Source: Mycobacterium asiaticum (GTDB taxonomy: Bacteria > Actinomycetota > Actinomycetes > Mycobacteriales > Mycobacteriaceae). Taken from it: a DNA stretch of 64,000 nucleotides. Numbering within the stretch: position 1 is the stretch's first letter; every line of letters starts with the position of its first letter. The stretch is taken from NCBI RefSeq assembly GCF_001673635.1, contig NZ_LZMH01000044.1, positions 1-64,000 on the forward strand. Direction: 5' to 3'. The position numbers were made by a program, and so were the translations under genes. Below the pieces are notes generated by a model. That model was not told the origin of the DNA. It ran no database searches and saw only the letters and a program-made list of their open reading frames with translations. Below are positions 49,192 to 58,828 of the stretch, in pieces.

Positions 49192-49238
49192 TCAAGACGT
49201 CCGACATGGGGTTATGCTGCAGCAAACAGGGAGGTGCT

Positions 49239-49886
49239 ATGCCATCGGTGACCCGCAATCCGCAGGCCAAGCGCCAGGAGCGGCGCCAAGACATGGAACG
49301 GCGGCTGCTCGACGCCACCGAGCGATTGATGCGTGACGGCGCCAGCTTCACCGAGCTCAGCGTGGACCGGCTGGCCACCGCGGCGGGCATTTCCCGCGCC
49401 ACCTTCTACATCTACTTCGAGGACAAGGGCCACTTGCTGCGCTGCCTGGCCGTCCAGGTGTTCACCGACCTGGCCGACGACGGCGAACGCTGGTGGGGCG
49501 TGGCCGGCCGCCACGATCCCGCCGACGTGCAGGCGGCGATGGCCGGGATCGTGGCGAGCTACCGGCGTCATGAGCCGGTGCTGACCGCACTCAACGAGAT
49601 GGCGGCCTACGATCCGGTGACGGCGGCGACGTACCGCGAAATCCTGACCGCGATCTCTCGGCGACTCACCCGCGTGATCGTGGACGGCCAGGCCGACGGT
49701 GTGATCCGGCGGGAGCTGCCGGCGGACATCACCGCCAGTGCGCTGACCTGGATGGTGGAGCGAGCCTGCCAGCAGAACCTGCCGACGCACCCGAACGAGG
49801 CGGACCCCGAGTACGACGAATTGCTGGCCGCTACGCTGGCCGAAATCGTTTGGGGCGCATTATATCTCAAGCCCGCCCACAGCTAG
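49239..49886 (+). CDS. TetR-family transcriptional regulator
   Basis: A 215-residue regulator. The N-terminal helix-turn-helix ([19 protein letters not shown], about 43-61) matches TetR. The C-terminal ligand-binding domain is variable and gives no ligand clue. The ATG at 49239 has GGGAGG directly upstream, better than an earlier in-frame ATG at 49206. It is divergent from the P450 gene it probably controls. Its stop codon and the convergent proB stop share the bases CTAG at 49883-49886. Confidence 0.9.
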   Translation: MPSVTRNPQAKRQERRQDMERRLLDATERLMRDGASFTELSVDRLATAAGISRATFYIYFEDKGHLLRCLAVQVFTDLADDGERWWGVAGRHDPADVQAAMAGIVASYRRHEPVLTALNEMAAYDPVTAATYREILTAISRRLTRVIVDGQADGVIRRELPADITASALTWMVERACQQNLPTHPNEADPEYDELLAATLAEIVWGALYLKPAHS

Positions 49887-50998
49887 ACGGGCGTCACCGC
49901 GACCAGGTCGTCGGCGTGCACCGCGGGCCGGCGCAACTCGGCGGGCAGATCCGAGGTGGACCGGCCCACCATCGTCGCCAACTCGGCCGCGTCGTAGGCG
50001 ACCACTCCGCGCGCCACCACGGCTGCATCGGGCCCACAGATTTCGACGACGTCGCCGCCGAAGAACCTGCCCGACACCGCGGTGATGCCCGCCGGCAGCA
50101 GCGAGCGACGTTGGCCGACCACCGCACGCACGGCGCCTTCGTCCAGGGTCAGGGAGCCGGTGGATTCGGCGGCGTATCGCACCCAGAACCGGCGCGCCGA
50201 CATGCGCTCGGCCCGCGGGGCGAACACCGTACCCACCGAGGCGTCGGTGAGCGCGGCGGCCGCGGCGGTTGCGGGCGCGAGCAAAACGGGCACTCCGGCA
50301 TCCGCGGCCAACAGCGCCGACGACATCTTCGAGGCCATCCCCCCGGTCCCAAGATGACTACTTTGGCCAGCAACCACGCCGGCCAGGTCGGCCGGACCCG
50401 TCACCTCCGGAATGAACCTCGCGCCCGGGTATTTGCGCGGGTCCGAGTCATACAGGCCGTCGATGTCGGACAGCAGCACCAGGGCATCCGCCCCGATCAG
50501 GTGGGCCACCAGGGCCGACAGGCGGTCGTTGTCGCCGAACCGGATCTCGTTGGTGGCCACGGTGTCGTTCTCGTTGACGATCGCCACGGCGTGCAGGGCC
50601 CGCAGTCGGTCCAGGGTCCGCTGGGCGTTGGTGTGCTGCACCCGCATCGAAATGTCGTGCGCGGTCAGCAGCACCTGGCCCACGGTGCGCCCGTACCGGG
50701 CGAAGGCGGCGCTCCACGAGTTGACCAGAGCCACCTGCCCGACGCTGGCGGCGGCCTGCTTGGTCGCCAGATCCTTTGGGCGACGGGGCAATCCGAGCGG
50801 TTCCAATCCCGCGGCGATGGCACCCGAGGAGACGATGACGACGTCGGAACCCGCCTTCATCCGGGCCTCGATCGCGTCGGCGAGCTCGGCCAGCCGGCTC
50901 GCGTCGAACATGCCGGCGTCGGTGGTCAGCGCGGTGGTGCCGACTTTGACGACGACGCTGCGCGCGGTCCGGATGGCCTCCCGATGCGGACTGCTCAT
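49883..50998 (-). CDS. proB: Glutamate 5-kinase
   Basis: A 371-residue enzyme that phosphorylates glutamate, the first step of proline synthesis. The kinase domain starts [12 protein letters not shown], and a PUA domain occupies the C-terminal part. The ATG at 50998 ([12 protein letters not shown]) overlaps the obg stop; the longer frame upstream is obg sequence. It is in an rplU-rpmA-obg-proB order, as in M. tuberculosis. Confidence 0.93.
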   Translation of the reverse strand: MSSPHREAIRTARSVVVKVGTTALTTDAGMFDASRLAELADAIEARMKAGSDVVIVSSGAIAAGLEPLGLPRRPKDLATKQAAASVGQVALVNSWSAAFARYGRTVGQVLLTAHDISMRVQHTNAQRTLDRLRALHAVAIVNENDTVATNEIRFGDNDRLSALVAHLIGADALVLLSDIDGLYDSDPRKYPGARFIPEVTGPADLAGVVAGQSSHLGTGGMASKMSSALLAADAGVPVLLAPATAAAAALTDASVGTVFAPRAERMSARRFWVRYAAESTGSLTLDEGAVRAVVGQRRSLLPAGITAVSGRFFGGDVVEICGPDAAVVARGVVAYDAAELATMVGRSTSDLPAELRRPAVHADDLVAVTPV

Positions 50999-52449
50999 CA
51001 ACCGCCACCCGTTGACGGGCCCGGTTCGCGGCGCCGCCGCCGGGCGGCCTTGCGCTCCGCGGCGCCCACCCGCTCGTTGCGTTCCAGCCGCACGTCGGTG
51101 CCCCGACCGGTCAGCGGAACCTGGCCTCCCGCAGGGGTTTGCGGCTCCCAATCGAACGTCATCTCGCCGATCGTCACCGCGCATCCGGGGCGGGCGCCGA
51201 GCCGCAGCAGTTCGTCCTCGACGCCCAGGCGGGCCAGGCGGTCGGCCAGATAGCCGACGGCTTCGTCGTTGTCGAAATCCGTTTGCCCGATCCAGCGTTC
51301 GGGACGGGCGCCGCTCACCACGAAGCCGCCCTCGCCGTCGGGCCGCACGCTGAAGCCGCTGTCGTCAACGGGCACCGGGCGGATCACCGGGCGGCGCGGC
51401 ACCACCGCCGGGCGGGCGGCGTTGTAGTCCGAAACCATCTGCCAGAGCCCGAAGATCAACGGCTGCAAGCCTTCCCGGGTGACCGTCGACACCAGATACA
51501 CCGGCCAGCCCCGCTCGGCGATCTCGTCACGGACGAACTCGGCCAACTCGCGGGCTTCGGGCACGTCGATCTTGTTCAGCACCACAGCCCGTGGCCGCTC
51601 GGCGAGGTCCTCCAGCGCGGCATCGCCCTGCAGCGTCGGGGTGTAGGCCGCGAGTTCGGCTTCCAGCGCGTCGATGTCCGAGATCGGGTCGCGGCCCGGT
51701 TCGGCGGTGGCGCAGTCCACCACATGCACCAGCACCGCGCACCGCTCGATGTGCCGCAGGAAGTCCAGTCCCAGGCCACGTCCCTCGGACGCGCCGGGGA
51801 TCAATCCGGGCACGTCGGCGACGGTGAACGCGTTCTCCCCTGCCGACACCACGCCCAGATTGGGCACCAATGTGGTGAACGGGTAGTCCGCGATCTTGGG
51901 CTTGGCCGCCGAGATCACCGACACCAGCGAAGACTTGCCGGCCGAGGGGAACCCGACCAGGCCCGCGTCGGCGACGGTCTTGAGTTCTAGGGTCAGGTCG
52001 CGGGCCTGGCCGGGCTCGCCGAGCAGCGCGAAGCCGGGGGCCTTGCGGGCGCGCGAGGCGAGCGCGGCGTTGCCCAGACCGCCCCGGCCTCCGGCGGCGG
52101 CCTCGAAGCGGGTGCCGATGCCGACCAGGTCGGCCAGCATCCGGCCGTTCTCGTCGAGCACGACGGTGCCGTCGGGCACCTTGACTTCCAGATCCGCACC
52201 GGCCGCACCGTCACGGTTGTTCCCCATCCCCTGTTTGCCGGACGCAGCGGTCACGTGGGGACGGAAGTGAAAGTCGAGCAGGGTGTGCACCTGCGGGTCG
52301 ACGACGAAAATGATGCTGCCGCCACGGCCGCCGTTGCCGCCGTCAGGTCCGCCGAGCGGCTTGAATTTCTCGCGGTGCACCGATGCGCAGCCGTTTCCGC
52401 CGGAACCCGCGCGCGCGTGAATGACGACCCGATCGACAAATCGAGGCAT
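50998..52449 (-). CDS. obg: Obg/CgtA GTPase
   Basis: A 483-residue ribosome-associated GTPase. The Gly-rich Obg fold (about 1-158) has [12 protein letters not shown] repeats. The G domain holds [10 protein letters not shown] (G1), DVPGLI (G3) and NKID (G4), and a C-terminal OCT domain is followed by an Arg-rich tail ([10 protein letters not shown]). It functions in 50S maturation and stress control. It starts after rpmA and overlaps proB by a single base. Confidence 0.95.
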   Translation of the reverse strand: MPRFVDRVVIHARAGSGGNGCASVHREKFKPLGGPDGGNGGRGGSIIFVVDPQVHTLLDFHFRPHVTAASGKQGMGNNRDGAAGADLEVKVPDGTVVLDENGRMLADLVGIGTRFEAAAGGRGGLGNAALASRARKAPGFALLGEPGQARDLTLELKTVADAGLVGFPSAGKSSLVSVISAAKPKIADYPFTTLVPNLGVVSAGENAFTVADVPGLIPGASEGRGLGLDFLRHIERCAVLVHVVDCATAEPGRDPISDIDALEAELAAYTPTLQGDAALEDLAERPRAVVLNKIDVPEARELAEFVRDEIAERGWPVYLVSTVTREGLQPLIFGLWQMVSDYNAARPAVVPRRPVIRPVPVDDSGFSVRPDGEGGFVVSGARPERWIGQTDFDNDEAVGYLADRLARLGVEDELLRLGARPGCAVTIGEMTFDWEPQTPAGGQVPLTGRGTDVRLERNERVGAAERKAARRRRREPGPSTGGG

Positions 52450-52505
52450 CGGGCTTCCTCTCAATCAGCCAACGGGTGTGGTCTCCGAACACACCCGCGC
52501 TGCGC

Positions 52506-52772
52506 TCAGTCGGCGCTTTGCCCGGCTGCGACGATGTTGACGGTCTTGCGGCCGTGCTTTACGCCGAACTGGACCGCACCGGCTTCCTTGGCGAACAACG
52601 TGTCGTCGCCACCGCGGCCGACGTTGACGCCCGGGTGGAACTTGGTGCCGCGCTGGCGAACCAGGATCTCGCCGGCCTTGACGACCTGGCCGCCGAATCG
52701 CTTGACGCCCAGCCGCTGAGCGGCGGAATCACGACCGTTGCGGGAGCTGGATGCGCCCTTCTTATGTGCCAT
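52506..52772 (-). CDS. rpmA: Ribosomal protein L27
   Basis: An 88-residue L27 with the N-terminal sequence [16 protein letters not shown] and [17 protein letters not shown] characteristic of the family. The N-terminus begins directly with the mature sequence, so no Firmicutes-type cleavage extension is present. It is co-transcribed with rplU (14-base gap). Confidence 0.97.
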   Translation of the reverse strand: MAHKKGASSSRNGRDSAAQRLGVKRFGGQVVKAGEILVRQRGTKFHPGVNVGRGGDDTLFAKEAGAVQFGVKHGRKTVNIVAAGQSAD

Positions 52773-52786
52773 GTCTGTCGCCTCTA

Positions 52787-53098
52787 CTACTTGATTCCGG
52801 TGACCTTGAGGACCGTCAGCTGCTGACGGTGTCCCTGCCGCTTGTGGTAGCCGGTCTTGTTCTTGAACTTGTGGATGCGGATCTTGGGGCCCTTGGTGTG
52901 CTCGAGCACCTCACCGGTGACCGCGACCTTGGCCAGCGCGTCGGCGTCGGTGGTGACATTGGCGCCGTCGACGACCAGGGCTACCGGCAGCGATACGTTC
53001 GCGCCCGGCTCGGACTCGAGCTTCTCGACCTTGACGACATCGCCGACGGCAACCTTGTACTGCTTGCCGCCGGTCTTGACGATTGCGTAGGTCGCCAT
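52787..53098 (-). CDS. rplU: Ribosomal protein L21
   Basis: A 103-residue L21 beginning [16 protein letters not shown] and ending with the [14 protein letters not shown] rRNA-binding stretch. It is the first gene of the rplU-rpmA-obg-proB operon and lies downstream of rne on the same strand. Confidence 0.97.
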   Translation of the reverse strand: MATYAIVKTGGKQYKVAVGDVVKVEKLESEPGANVSLPVALVVDGANVTTDADALAKVAVTGEVLEHTKGPKIRIHKFKNKTGYHKRQGHRQQLTVLKVTGIK

Positions 53099-53239
53099 CG
53101 GTGCTCCTGCCTCTTCTGTCTTCTACCTGCGTCGCGCGCGTATCAGCGACGTGCGCGTGGTGGTCTGGGGTGCGGGTTCAGTCCCACTGTCGTCGAACAC
53201 ATCCATCCGCCGAGCGAAGGGCCTGACGACAACTGTCCA

Positions 53240-53269
53240 AGGGTACGTGACCAGCGGCTACAGGGTCAA
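53240..53269 (-). promoter_or_regulatory. Candidate SigA-type promoter for rplU-rpmA-obg
   Basis: On the minus strand, TTGACC (53269-53264) and TACCCT (53245-53240) are separated by 18 bases. They resemble -35 and -10 boxes and lie about 140 bases before the rplU ATG, leaving a leader of roughly 130 bases. The -35 overlaps the region just after the rne stop. Confidence 0.5.
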
Positions 53270-53281
53270 ACCGGCCCGTGG

Positions 53282-56203
53282 TCAGTCCATATGGATCGGG
53301 GGTCCGGCCGCGAGGCCGGCCGCGCGCCGCCGACGGGGACGAGCTGATGCCGCCGCAACGGCGCCGTCGTCCTCGTCTTCGTCGTCCTCGTCGTCGGAGT
53401 CGTCGTCGTCGGAGTCGTCGACATCCTCATCAGAGTCCTCGATCTCGGAGTCGTCCTCGTCCTCGTCGTCCTCGTCGTCCTCGTCGTCGTCGTTGTCATC
53501 GTCGAGGTCTTCATCGTCGAGCTCGTCGACGTCCTCGTCGTCGAGGTCTTCCTCGTCCTCGTCGAGTTCGTCCGTGTCGTCGTCCTCGTCGCTGTCCTCG
53601 TCGCTGTCCTCGTCGGTGTCGTCGAAGTCCTCGGCGTCGTCGGTGTCGTCGGTGTCGTCGGTGTCATGGGCATCTTGGCTGTCATCAGCCGACTCGGGGC
53701 TGACATTCGCGGTCTGCTCGTCGATCTCGGTCGCTTCGTCATCGTGCTCGTCGGCGTCGTCGTCGTCACGCGCGGAGGCGCCCGCCGCCATCGCCTTGAA
53801 CATCGGGTGCTCACCGGGTGCGTGCGCCGGGACCTTCGCCACCACGCTCTTGTCGGCCGCGTCGTCGGATCGGGCCTTTTTCGACCGCCGGCTGCGCCGC
53901 CCGCCGGACTCGGACTTGCGGCTGGTGCTGGGCGCCGAGTCGACCGGGTCAGCGTGCAGCATGATGCCGCGGCCGGCACAGTGCGGGCACGAACTCGAGA
54001 ACGCCTCGATGAGCCCGGTCCCCAGCCGCTTACGGGTCAACTGCACCAGACCCAGCGACGTCACCTCGGATACCTGGTGGCGGGTGCGGTCGCGGGCGAG
54101 CGCCTCGGTCAGTCGGCGCAGCACGAGGTCGCGGTTGGACTCGAGCACCATGTCGATGAAGTCGATGACGACGATCCCGCCGATATCGCGCAGCCGTAGC
54201 TGGCGGACGATCTCCTCGGCCGCCTCGAGGTTGTTCTTGGTGACGGTTTGTTCCAGGTTGCCGCCGGACCCGGTGAATTTGCCGGTGTTGACGTCGACCA
54301 CCGTCATCGCCTCGGTCCGGTCGATCACCAGGGTGCCGCCGGACGGCAGCCACACCTTGCGGTCCATCGCCTTGGCCAATTGCTCGTCGATGCGGTGGAC
54401 CGCGAAGACATCCGGGCCCGCCTGACCGTCCGGCCCCGCCGGAGCCTCGTATTTGGTCAGCTTCGAAACAAGGTCGGGTGCAACGGAATTGACGTACTCA
54501 TTGATCGTCGTCCAGGCCTCGTCACCGGAGACGATCAGCCCGGAGAAGTCCTCGTTGAACAGGTCCCGGATGACCTTGACCAACACGTCGGGCTCTTCGT
54601 AGAGCGCGACCGCCGCGCCGGCGGCCTTCTTTTTGGTCTCCGCGGCCTTGGTCTCGATCTGGCTCCAGCGCTCCTGCAGCCGGGTGACATCGCCGCGGAT
54701 GTCCTCCTCTTTGACGCCCTCGGAGGCGGTGCGGATGATGACGCCGGCGTTGGACGGCACCACCTCGCGCAGAATCTCCTTCAGCCGCTGGCGTTCGGTG
54801 TCGGGCAGCTTGCGGCTGATACCTGTCGACGACGCACCGGGCACGTAGACCAGGTAGCGCCCGGCCAGCGACACCTGGGTGGTCAGCCGGGCACCCTTGT
54901 GTCCGACCGGGTCCTTGCTGACCTGCACCACCACGTAGTCGCCGGGTTTGAGGGCCTGCTCGATCTTGCGGTCCGCGCCGCCCAGACCCGCAGCCTCCCA
55001 GTTGACCTCACCCGCGTACAACACGCCGTTGCGGCCGCGGCCGATGTCGACGAAAGCCGCTTCCATCGACGGGAGCACGTTCTGCACGATGCCGAGGTAG
55101 ATGTTGCCGACCAAAGAGGCCGAGGCCGCCGAGGTCACAAAGTGCTCCACCACGATGCCGTCTTCGAGCACCGCGATCTGGGTGTACCGCGTGCCCGGGT
55201 GCGGCGGCTCGGTGCGGACCCGGTCGCGCACCACCATCACCCGCTCCACGGCTTCACGCCGGGCCAGGAACTCGGCCTCGGTCAGTACCGGCGGGCGGCG
55301 ACGACCCGCGTCGCGCCCGTCCCGGCGGCGTTGCCGCTTGGCTTCCAGCCGCGTCGAGCCGTCGATGCCCTTGATCTCCCCGGAACCGGAGTCGGATCCG
55401 CTGTCCTGCTTGCCGCCACTGCGCGGGGCGCGCTCGTGCACCACGGTGTTGGGCGGGTCGTCGGGGGCGGGACCGTCGTCACCGTCATCGCCGTTTCCGG
55501 ACTTGCGTCGTCTGCGGCGGCGGCGGCGACGGCTGGCGCCCTCGGCCGAGCCGTTCTCATCCTCGTTGTCGTCAGCGTCGGCGTCGTCGGAATCCTTGCC
55601 GTCCTCCGAGTCGCTGTCGTCGCCGGCACGGGTCTCAGTGTCGGTGCCGGATTGATTTGGGCTGTCGCTGTCGGCGCCGTTCTGTTCACCGCGCCCGCGA
55701 CCGCGGCCCCGACGTCCGCGGCGCCGCCGCTTGTTGGCCGGCCGGTCCGCCTGCTCTTCGTCGTCGTCTGCCCCCGAACCGTCCAGGTCCTCGGAGTCGT
55801 CGGCGGAATCATCGTCATCATCGTCGTCGCGGGCCTGGACCGGTTCCCGGACCGGCTGCGGCGCCACGAACAGCGGCATGTAGTGCGGACGTTCGACGGG
55901 TGGTGGTTCCAGCATCAGCCGGGACTCGGGTTCTGCGGCCTCGCCGACGGGTTCCGTTGCGGCGGCATCCTCGGGTGCATCCGGCTGGGCGGCCAGCAGG
56001 TCACGCACCCGGACCGCGTCGACATGATCGACGCTGGAATGCGCGCTGCGGATCCGGCCGTCGAGGGCGGCCAACGCATCGAGTACCCGCCTGCTGGTGG
56101 TTCCCAGAGTTCGGGCGAGCGAATGGACCCTCAGGCGCTCGGGCAGGTCCTCACGCTGTGTCGGCTCGTTTGCTGGGTCGGAAGATGGGGCACCGTCTAC
56201 CAC
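53282..56203 (-). CDS. rne: Ribonuclease E/G
   Basis: A 973-residue endoribonuclease that leads mRNA decay and rRNA processing. The N-terminus has an IF2-N-like helical segment (VHSLARTLGTTSRRVLDALA), then an acid/basic disordered region with RRRRRRR clusters (about 150-300). An S1 domain begins near 336 (RYTQIAVLEDGIVVEHF). Metal-binding aspartates lie in VVDVNTG (about 634) and VVIDFIDM. A zinc-link CPHC is near 739, followed by a long Asp/Glu-rich tail (about 800-960). No DctA gene separates it from rplU, unlike M. tuberculosis. Confidence 0.94.
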   Translation of the reverse strand: MVDGAPSSDPANEPTQREDLPERLRVHSLARTLGTTSRRVLDALAALDGRIRSAHSSVDHVDAVRVRDLLAAQPDAPEDAAATEPVGEAAEPESRLMLEPPPVERPHYMPLFVAPQPVREPVQARDDDDDDDSADDSEDLDGSGADDDEEQADRPANKRRRRGRRGRGRGRGEQNGADSDSPNQSGTDTETRAGDDSDSEDGKDSDDADADDNEDENGSAEGASRRRRRRRRRKSGNGDDGDDGPAPDDPPNTVVHERAPRSGGKQDSGSDSGSGEIKGIDGSTRLEAKRQRRRDGRDAGRRRPPVLTEAEFLARREAVERVMVVRDRVRTEPPHPGTRYTQIAVLEDGIVVEHFVTSAASASLVGNIYLGIVQNVLPSMEAAFVDIGRGRNGVLYAGEVNWEAAGLGGADRKIEQALKPGDYVVVQVSKDPVGHKGARLTTQVSLAGRYLVYVPGASSTGISRKLPDTERQRLKEILREVVPSNAGVIIRTASEGVKEEDIRGDVTRLQERWSQIETKAAETKKKAAGAAVALYEEPDVLVKVIRDLFNEDFSGLIVSGDEAWTTINEYVNSVAPDLVSKLTKYEAPAGPDGQAGPDVFAVHRIDEQLAKAMDRKVWLPSGGTLVIDRTEAMTVVDVNTGKFTGSGGNLEQTVTKNNLEAAEEIVRQLRLRDIGGIVVIDFIDMVLESNRDLVLRRLTEALARDRTRHQVSEVTSLGLVQLTRKRLGTGLIEAFSSSCPHCAGRGIMLHADPVDSAPSTSRKSESGGRRSRRSKKARSDDAADKSVVAKVPAHAPGEHPMFKAMAAGASARDDDDADEHDDEATEIDEQTANVSPESADDSQDAHDTDDTDDTDDAEDFDDTDEDSDEDSDEDDDTDELDEDEEDLDDEDVDELDDEDLDDDNDDDEDDEDDEDEDDSEIEDSDEDVDDSDDDDSDDEDDEDEDDGAVAAASARPRRRRAAGLAAGPPIHMD
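53350..53665. repeat. Low-complexity acidic-codon repeat in rne 3' end
   Basis: Imperfect trinucleotide runs of GTC, CTC and GTCGTC encode the Asp/Glu-rich tail of RNase E on the minus strand. The same bases give a spurious poly-serine frame on the plus strand. Such tracts are prone to length change between strains. Confidence 0.85.
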
Positions 56204-56521
56204 GTATTCTCCTCAAGCCCCCGGGCGCGTCGTCCTATCGACGCGGCCACGCGAGGGCTGCGCTATGAGTCCGGGTTACTTCCCCCGGACTTGTGATGGT
56301 CTCGCCCCGAGCGGCCCACGAGGAGCCCACTCGGCGCCGTGCTGAATGACGGCTCCACATGCTGCGCCGCACCGCGGACTGGCGATGGTCGCGCTTGTCA
56401 AAGTCTTCATTCGAGTGTCCGACGCCAGTTCGACGACGTTCACCCGGAGCCAGTATCCCACATCACGCAACGAGCTCACGCGCGCCTGACGTGGCCGCCT
56501 ACTCAGCCGGCCCGAACGGCG
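56204..56521 (-). promoter_or_regulatory. rne leader with a strong hairpin
   Basis: These 318 bases between the ndk stop and the rne ATG contain no credible gene. On the minus strand an 8-bp perfect stem forms from AGTCCGGG (56291-56284) and CCCGGACT (56275-56268), with an 8-base loop (GGAAGTAA). There is no U-tract after it. RNase E genes are often autoregulated through structured leaders; that this hairpin does so is inference. Confidence 0.55.
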
Positions 56522-56932
56522 TCAGATGCCGGGGAACCAGAGCTCGATTTCGCGCTGTGCCGATTCGGGCGAATCCGACCCGTGCACCAGGTTGAACTGC
56601 GTTTCCAGGCCGAAATCCCCGCGGATGGTGCCCGGGGTAGCTTTGTCCACCGGGTCGGTACCGCCGGCGAGCTGACGGAATGCGGCGATCGCGCGCGGCC
56701 CGGAGACCACGGCCGCGACCACCGGCCCGGAGGTGATGAACTCCAGCAACGACCCGAAGAACGGCTTGCCGTCGTGTTCGGCGTAATGACGACGGGCCAG
56801 GTCCTCGCCCACGGTCCTGAGCTCCAGGGCCGCGATGGTGAGGCCCTTGCGCTCGATGCGGCCGAGTATCTCGCCAATCAACTGGCGCTCCACGCCGTCG
56901 GGCTTGATCAATACGAGGGTCCGTTCAGTCAC
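56522..56932 (-). CDS. ndkA: Nucleoside diphosphate kinase
   Basis: A 136-residue kinase that balances nucleoside triphosphates through a phospho-histidine. The active-site His is in [12 protein letters not shown] (about 116), and the N-terminal [16 protein letters not shown] is diagnostic. The start is a GTG at 56932, which gives the family's usual length; an ATG three codons upstream is out of place. It follows the DUF4233 gene after 85 bases. Confidence 0.95.
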   Translation of the reverse strand: MTERTLVLIKPDGVERQLIGEILGRIERKGLTIAALELRTVGEDLARRHYAEHDGKPFFGSLLEFITSGPVVAAVVSGPRAIAAFRQLAGGTDPVDKATPGTIRGDFGLETQFNLVHGSDSPESAQREIELWFPGI

Positions 56933-57017
56933 GGTGCACACAGTAAAGGTCCGCGGTCACCGTCACCAAGTCGCCGTGACCCATTCGCTGGGCGGGGTCG
57001 GCGCCGTGGGCGCAGGT

Positions 57018-57380
57018 TCAGGCCTGCGGCGGTTGCTGCCGGCGCCGTACCTCGGCGCGCAGGTAGGCAATCAGCGCCCACACCGCAGCGAACAGCACAC
57101 CGATGAAGCCGACGGCGGGATCCACCAAAAACCCCGCGACCAGCACGAATTGCACGCCCACATTCGCCCAGATCGCCCACGGCCTGCGCTGCAAGCCGGC
57201 CAGCACCACCAGCAGCACGGCCATCCCGATCAAAAAGCCCAGCGACTTGGCGTTCAGGCCCCCGCCGACGGCACCTACCACCGGGATGGCCAGCAGCACC
57301 ACGATCACCTCGAGGATGAGCGTCCCGGCCATCACCCCGGCGAAGCTCTTCCACGGGTCAGCGGGCGGCTGATCGGTCAT
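57018..57380 (-). CDS. DUF4233 family membrane protein (Rv2446c-like)
   Basis: A 120-residue protein with four hydrophobic segments: about 17-38, 45-63, 68-84 and 89-105. It fits the DUF4233 family, always found beside folC in mycobacteria; function unknown. Its ATG overlaps the folC stop as ATGA, so the two are translated together. Confidence 0.85.
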   Translation of the reverse strand: MTDQPPADPWKSFAGVMAGTLILEVIVVLLAIPVVGAVGGGLNAKSLGFLIGMAVLLVVLAGLQRRPWAIWANVGVQFVLVAGFLVDPAVGFIGVLFAAVWALIAYLRAEVRRRQQPPQA

Positions 57381-58828
57381 TCGGGATCACGACCGAACAG
57401 GGTTCGGGCGGCACCGGCGGTGACCACCGACCCGGTGATGACGATCCCCGCCCCGGACAGCGCACCGTCCTCGGCTACCACGCCCGCCTCGAAGCCGGCC
57501 TCGTCTACCAGGGCGGTCGCGGCGCCGATCGCGTCGCGCAGGTTTTCGGCGGTAACCACCCGGTCCGGCCCGAATCGCTGCTGGGCCACCAGCGCCAGCG
57601 ACTCCACGTCAAGGGCGCGGGGCGACCCGTTCTGAGTCACCACGATGTGGTCGAACACCGGCTCCAGCGCGGCGAGGATGCCGTCCACGTCCTTGTCGGA
57701 GAGCACGCTGACCACCCCGACCAGGGTGCGGAAATCGAACTCGTCGGCCAGCGTCTGCGCGAGCGCGGTCGCCCCGGCCGGATTGTGCGCCGCATCGATG
57801 AACACCGTCGGGGCGCTGCGCATGCGCTCCAGCCGACCGGGGCTGGTCACGGCGGCGAAACCGGCCCGGACCAGGTCGACGTCGAGCTGCCGCTGGGCGC
57901 CCGCGCCGAAGAAGGCCTCCACCGCGGCCAGCGCGACCGCCGCGTTGTGCGCCTGGTGCTCGCCGTGCAGCGGCAGATAAATGTCCGAGTACACCCCGCC
58001 GAGACCCTGCAGCTGCAGCATCTGCCCACCGATCGCGACCTGGCGCTCCAGCACCGCGAACTCCGAGTCCTCTCGGGCGACGGCGGCGTCGGCCTGCACC
58101 GTCTGGGCGAGCAGCACTTCCATCGCCTCGGCTGTCTGGCGCCCGATGACGGCCACGGTGTCCGGCGCGCCGTCCGGGGCGCGGGTGATGATGCCGGCCT
58201 TCTCCCCCGCGATGCCGCTGATTTCGGGCCCGAGGTAATCGACGTGGTCGACGCTGATCGGGGTGATGACGGCCACCGGCGCATTGATCACGTTGGTGGC
58301 GTCCCAGCGGCCACCCATGCCCACCTCGACCACCGCGACATCGACCGGCGCGTCCGCGAAGGCGGCGAACGCCATCGCGGTCAGCACCTCGAACTTGCTC
58401 ATCGCCGGACCACCGGCGGCTTGCGACTGCTGGTCGATTATCTGGATGTACGGCTCGATTTCCCGGTAGGTCTCGACATACTGCGCCGGTGTGATCGGCC
58501 TGCCGTCGATCGAAATGCGTTCCACTGCCGACTGCAGGTGCGGGCTGGTGGTACGACCGGTCCGCTGCTGGAAAGCGGTGATCAGCGCGTCGATCATCCG
58601 GACCACCGACGTCTTGCCGTTGGTGCCGGCGACGTGGATCGACGGATAGCTCAGTTGCGGGGATCCGAGCAGGTCCATCAGTGCGCTGATCCGGGTCAGG
58701 CTGGGCTCGATGCGCGTCTCCGGCCAGCGCTGATCCAGCAGGTGCTCCACCTGCAGCAGCGAGGCGATCTCGTCCGGGGTGGGCGCGAGCCGGGTGCCCG
58801 ACTCCCAGTCGGGTGTCTCCGAAGTCAT
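57377..58828 (-). CDS. folC: Folylpolyglutamate synthase / dihydrofolate synthase
   Basis: A 483-residue Mur-ligase-type enzyme that adds glutamates to folates. The P-loop is [14 protein letters not shown] (about 66-79), and the conserved DAAHNPAG near 345 marks the ligase C-terminal domain. Its start overlaps the valS stop by 4 bases, and its stop overlaps DUF4233, forming a valS-folC-DUF4233-ndk run. Confidence 0.94.
   Translation of the reverse strand: MTSETPDWESGTRLAPTPDEIASLLQVEHLLDQRWPETRIEPSLTRISALMDLLGSPQLSYPSIHVAGTNGKTSVVRMIDALITAFQQRTGRTTSPHLQSAVERISIDGRPITPAQYVETYREIEPYIQIIDQQSQAAGGPAMSKFEVLTAMAFAAFADAPVDVAVVEVGMGGRWDATNVINAPVAVITPISVDHVDYLGPEISGIAGEKAGIITRAPDGAPDTVAVIGRQTAEAMEVLLAQTVQADAAVAREDSEFAVLERQVAIGGQMLQLQGLGGVYSDIYLPLHGEHQAHNAAVALAAVEAFFGAGAQRQLDVDLVRAGFAAVTSPGRLERMRSAPTVFIDAAHNPAGATALAQTLADEFDFRTLVGVVSVLSDKDVDGILAALEPVFDHIVVTQNGSPRALDVESLALVAQQRFGPDRVVTAENLRDAIGAATALVDEAGFEAGVVAEDGALSGAGIVITGSVVTAGAARTLFGRDPE

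Noticed and set aside
53151..54425. A 424-residue poly-serine frame on the plus strand
   Set aside because: It is the mirror of the acidic tail of RNase E; Asp/Glu codon runs read as Ser on the other strand.
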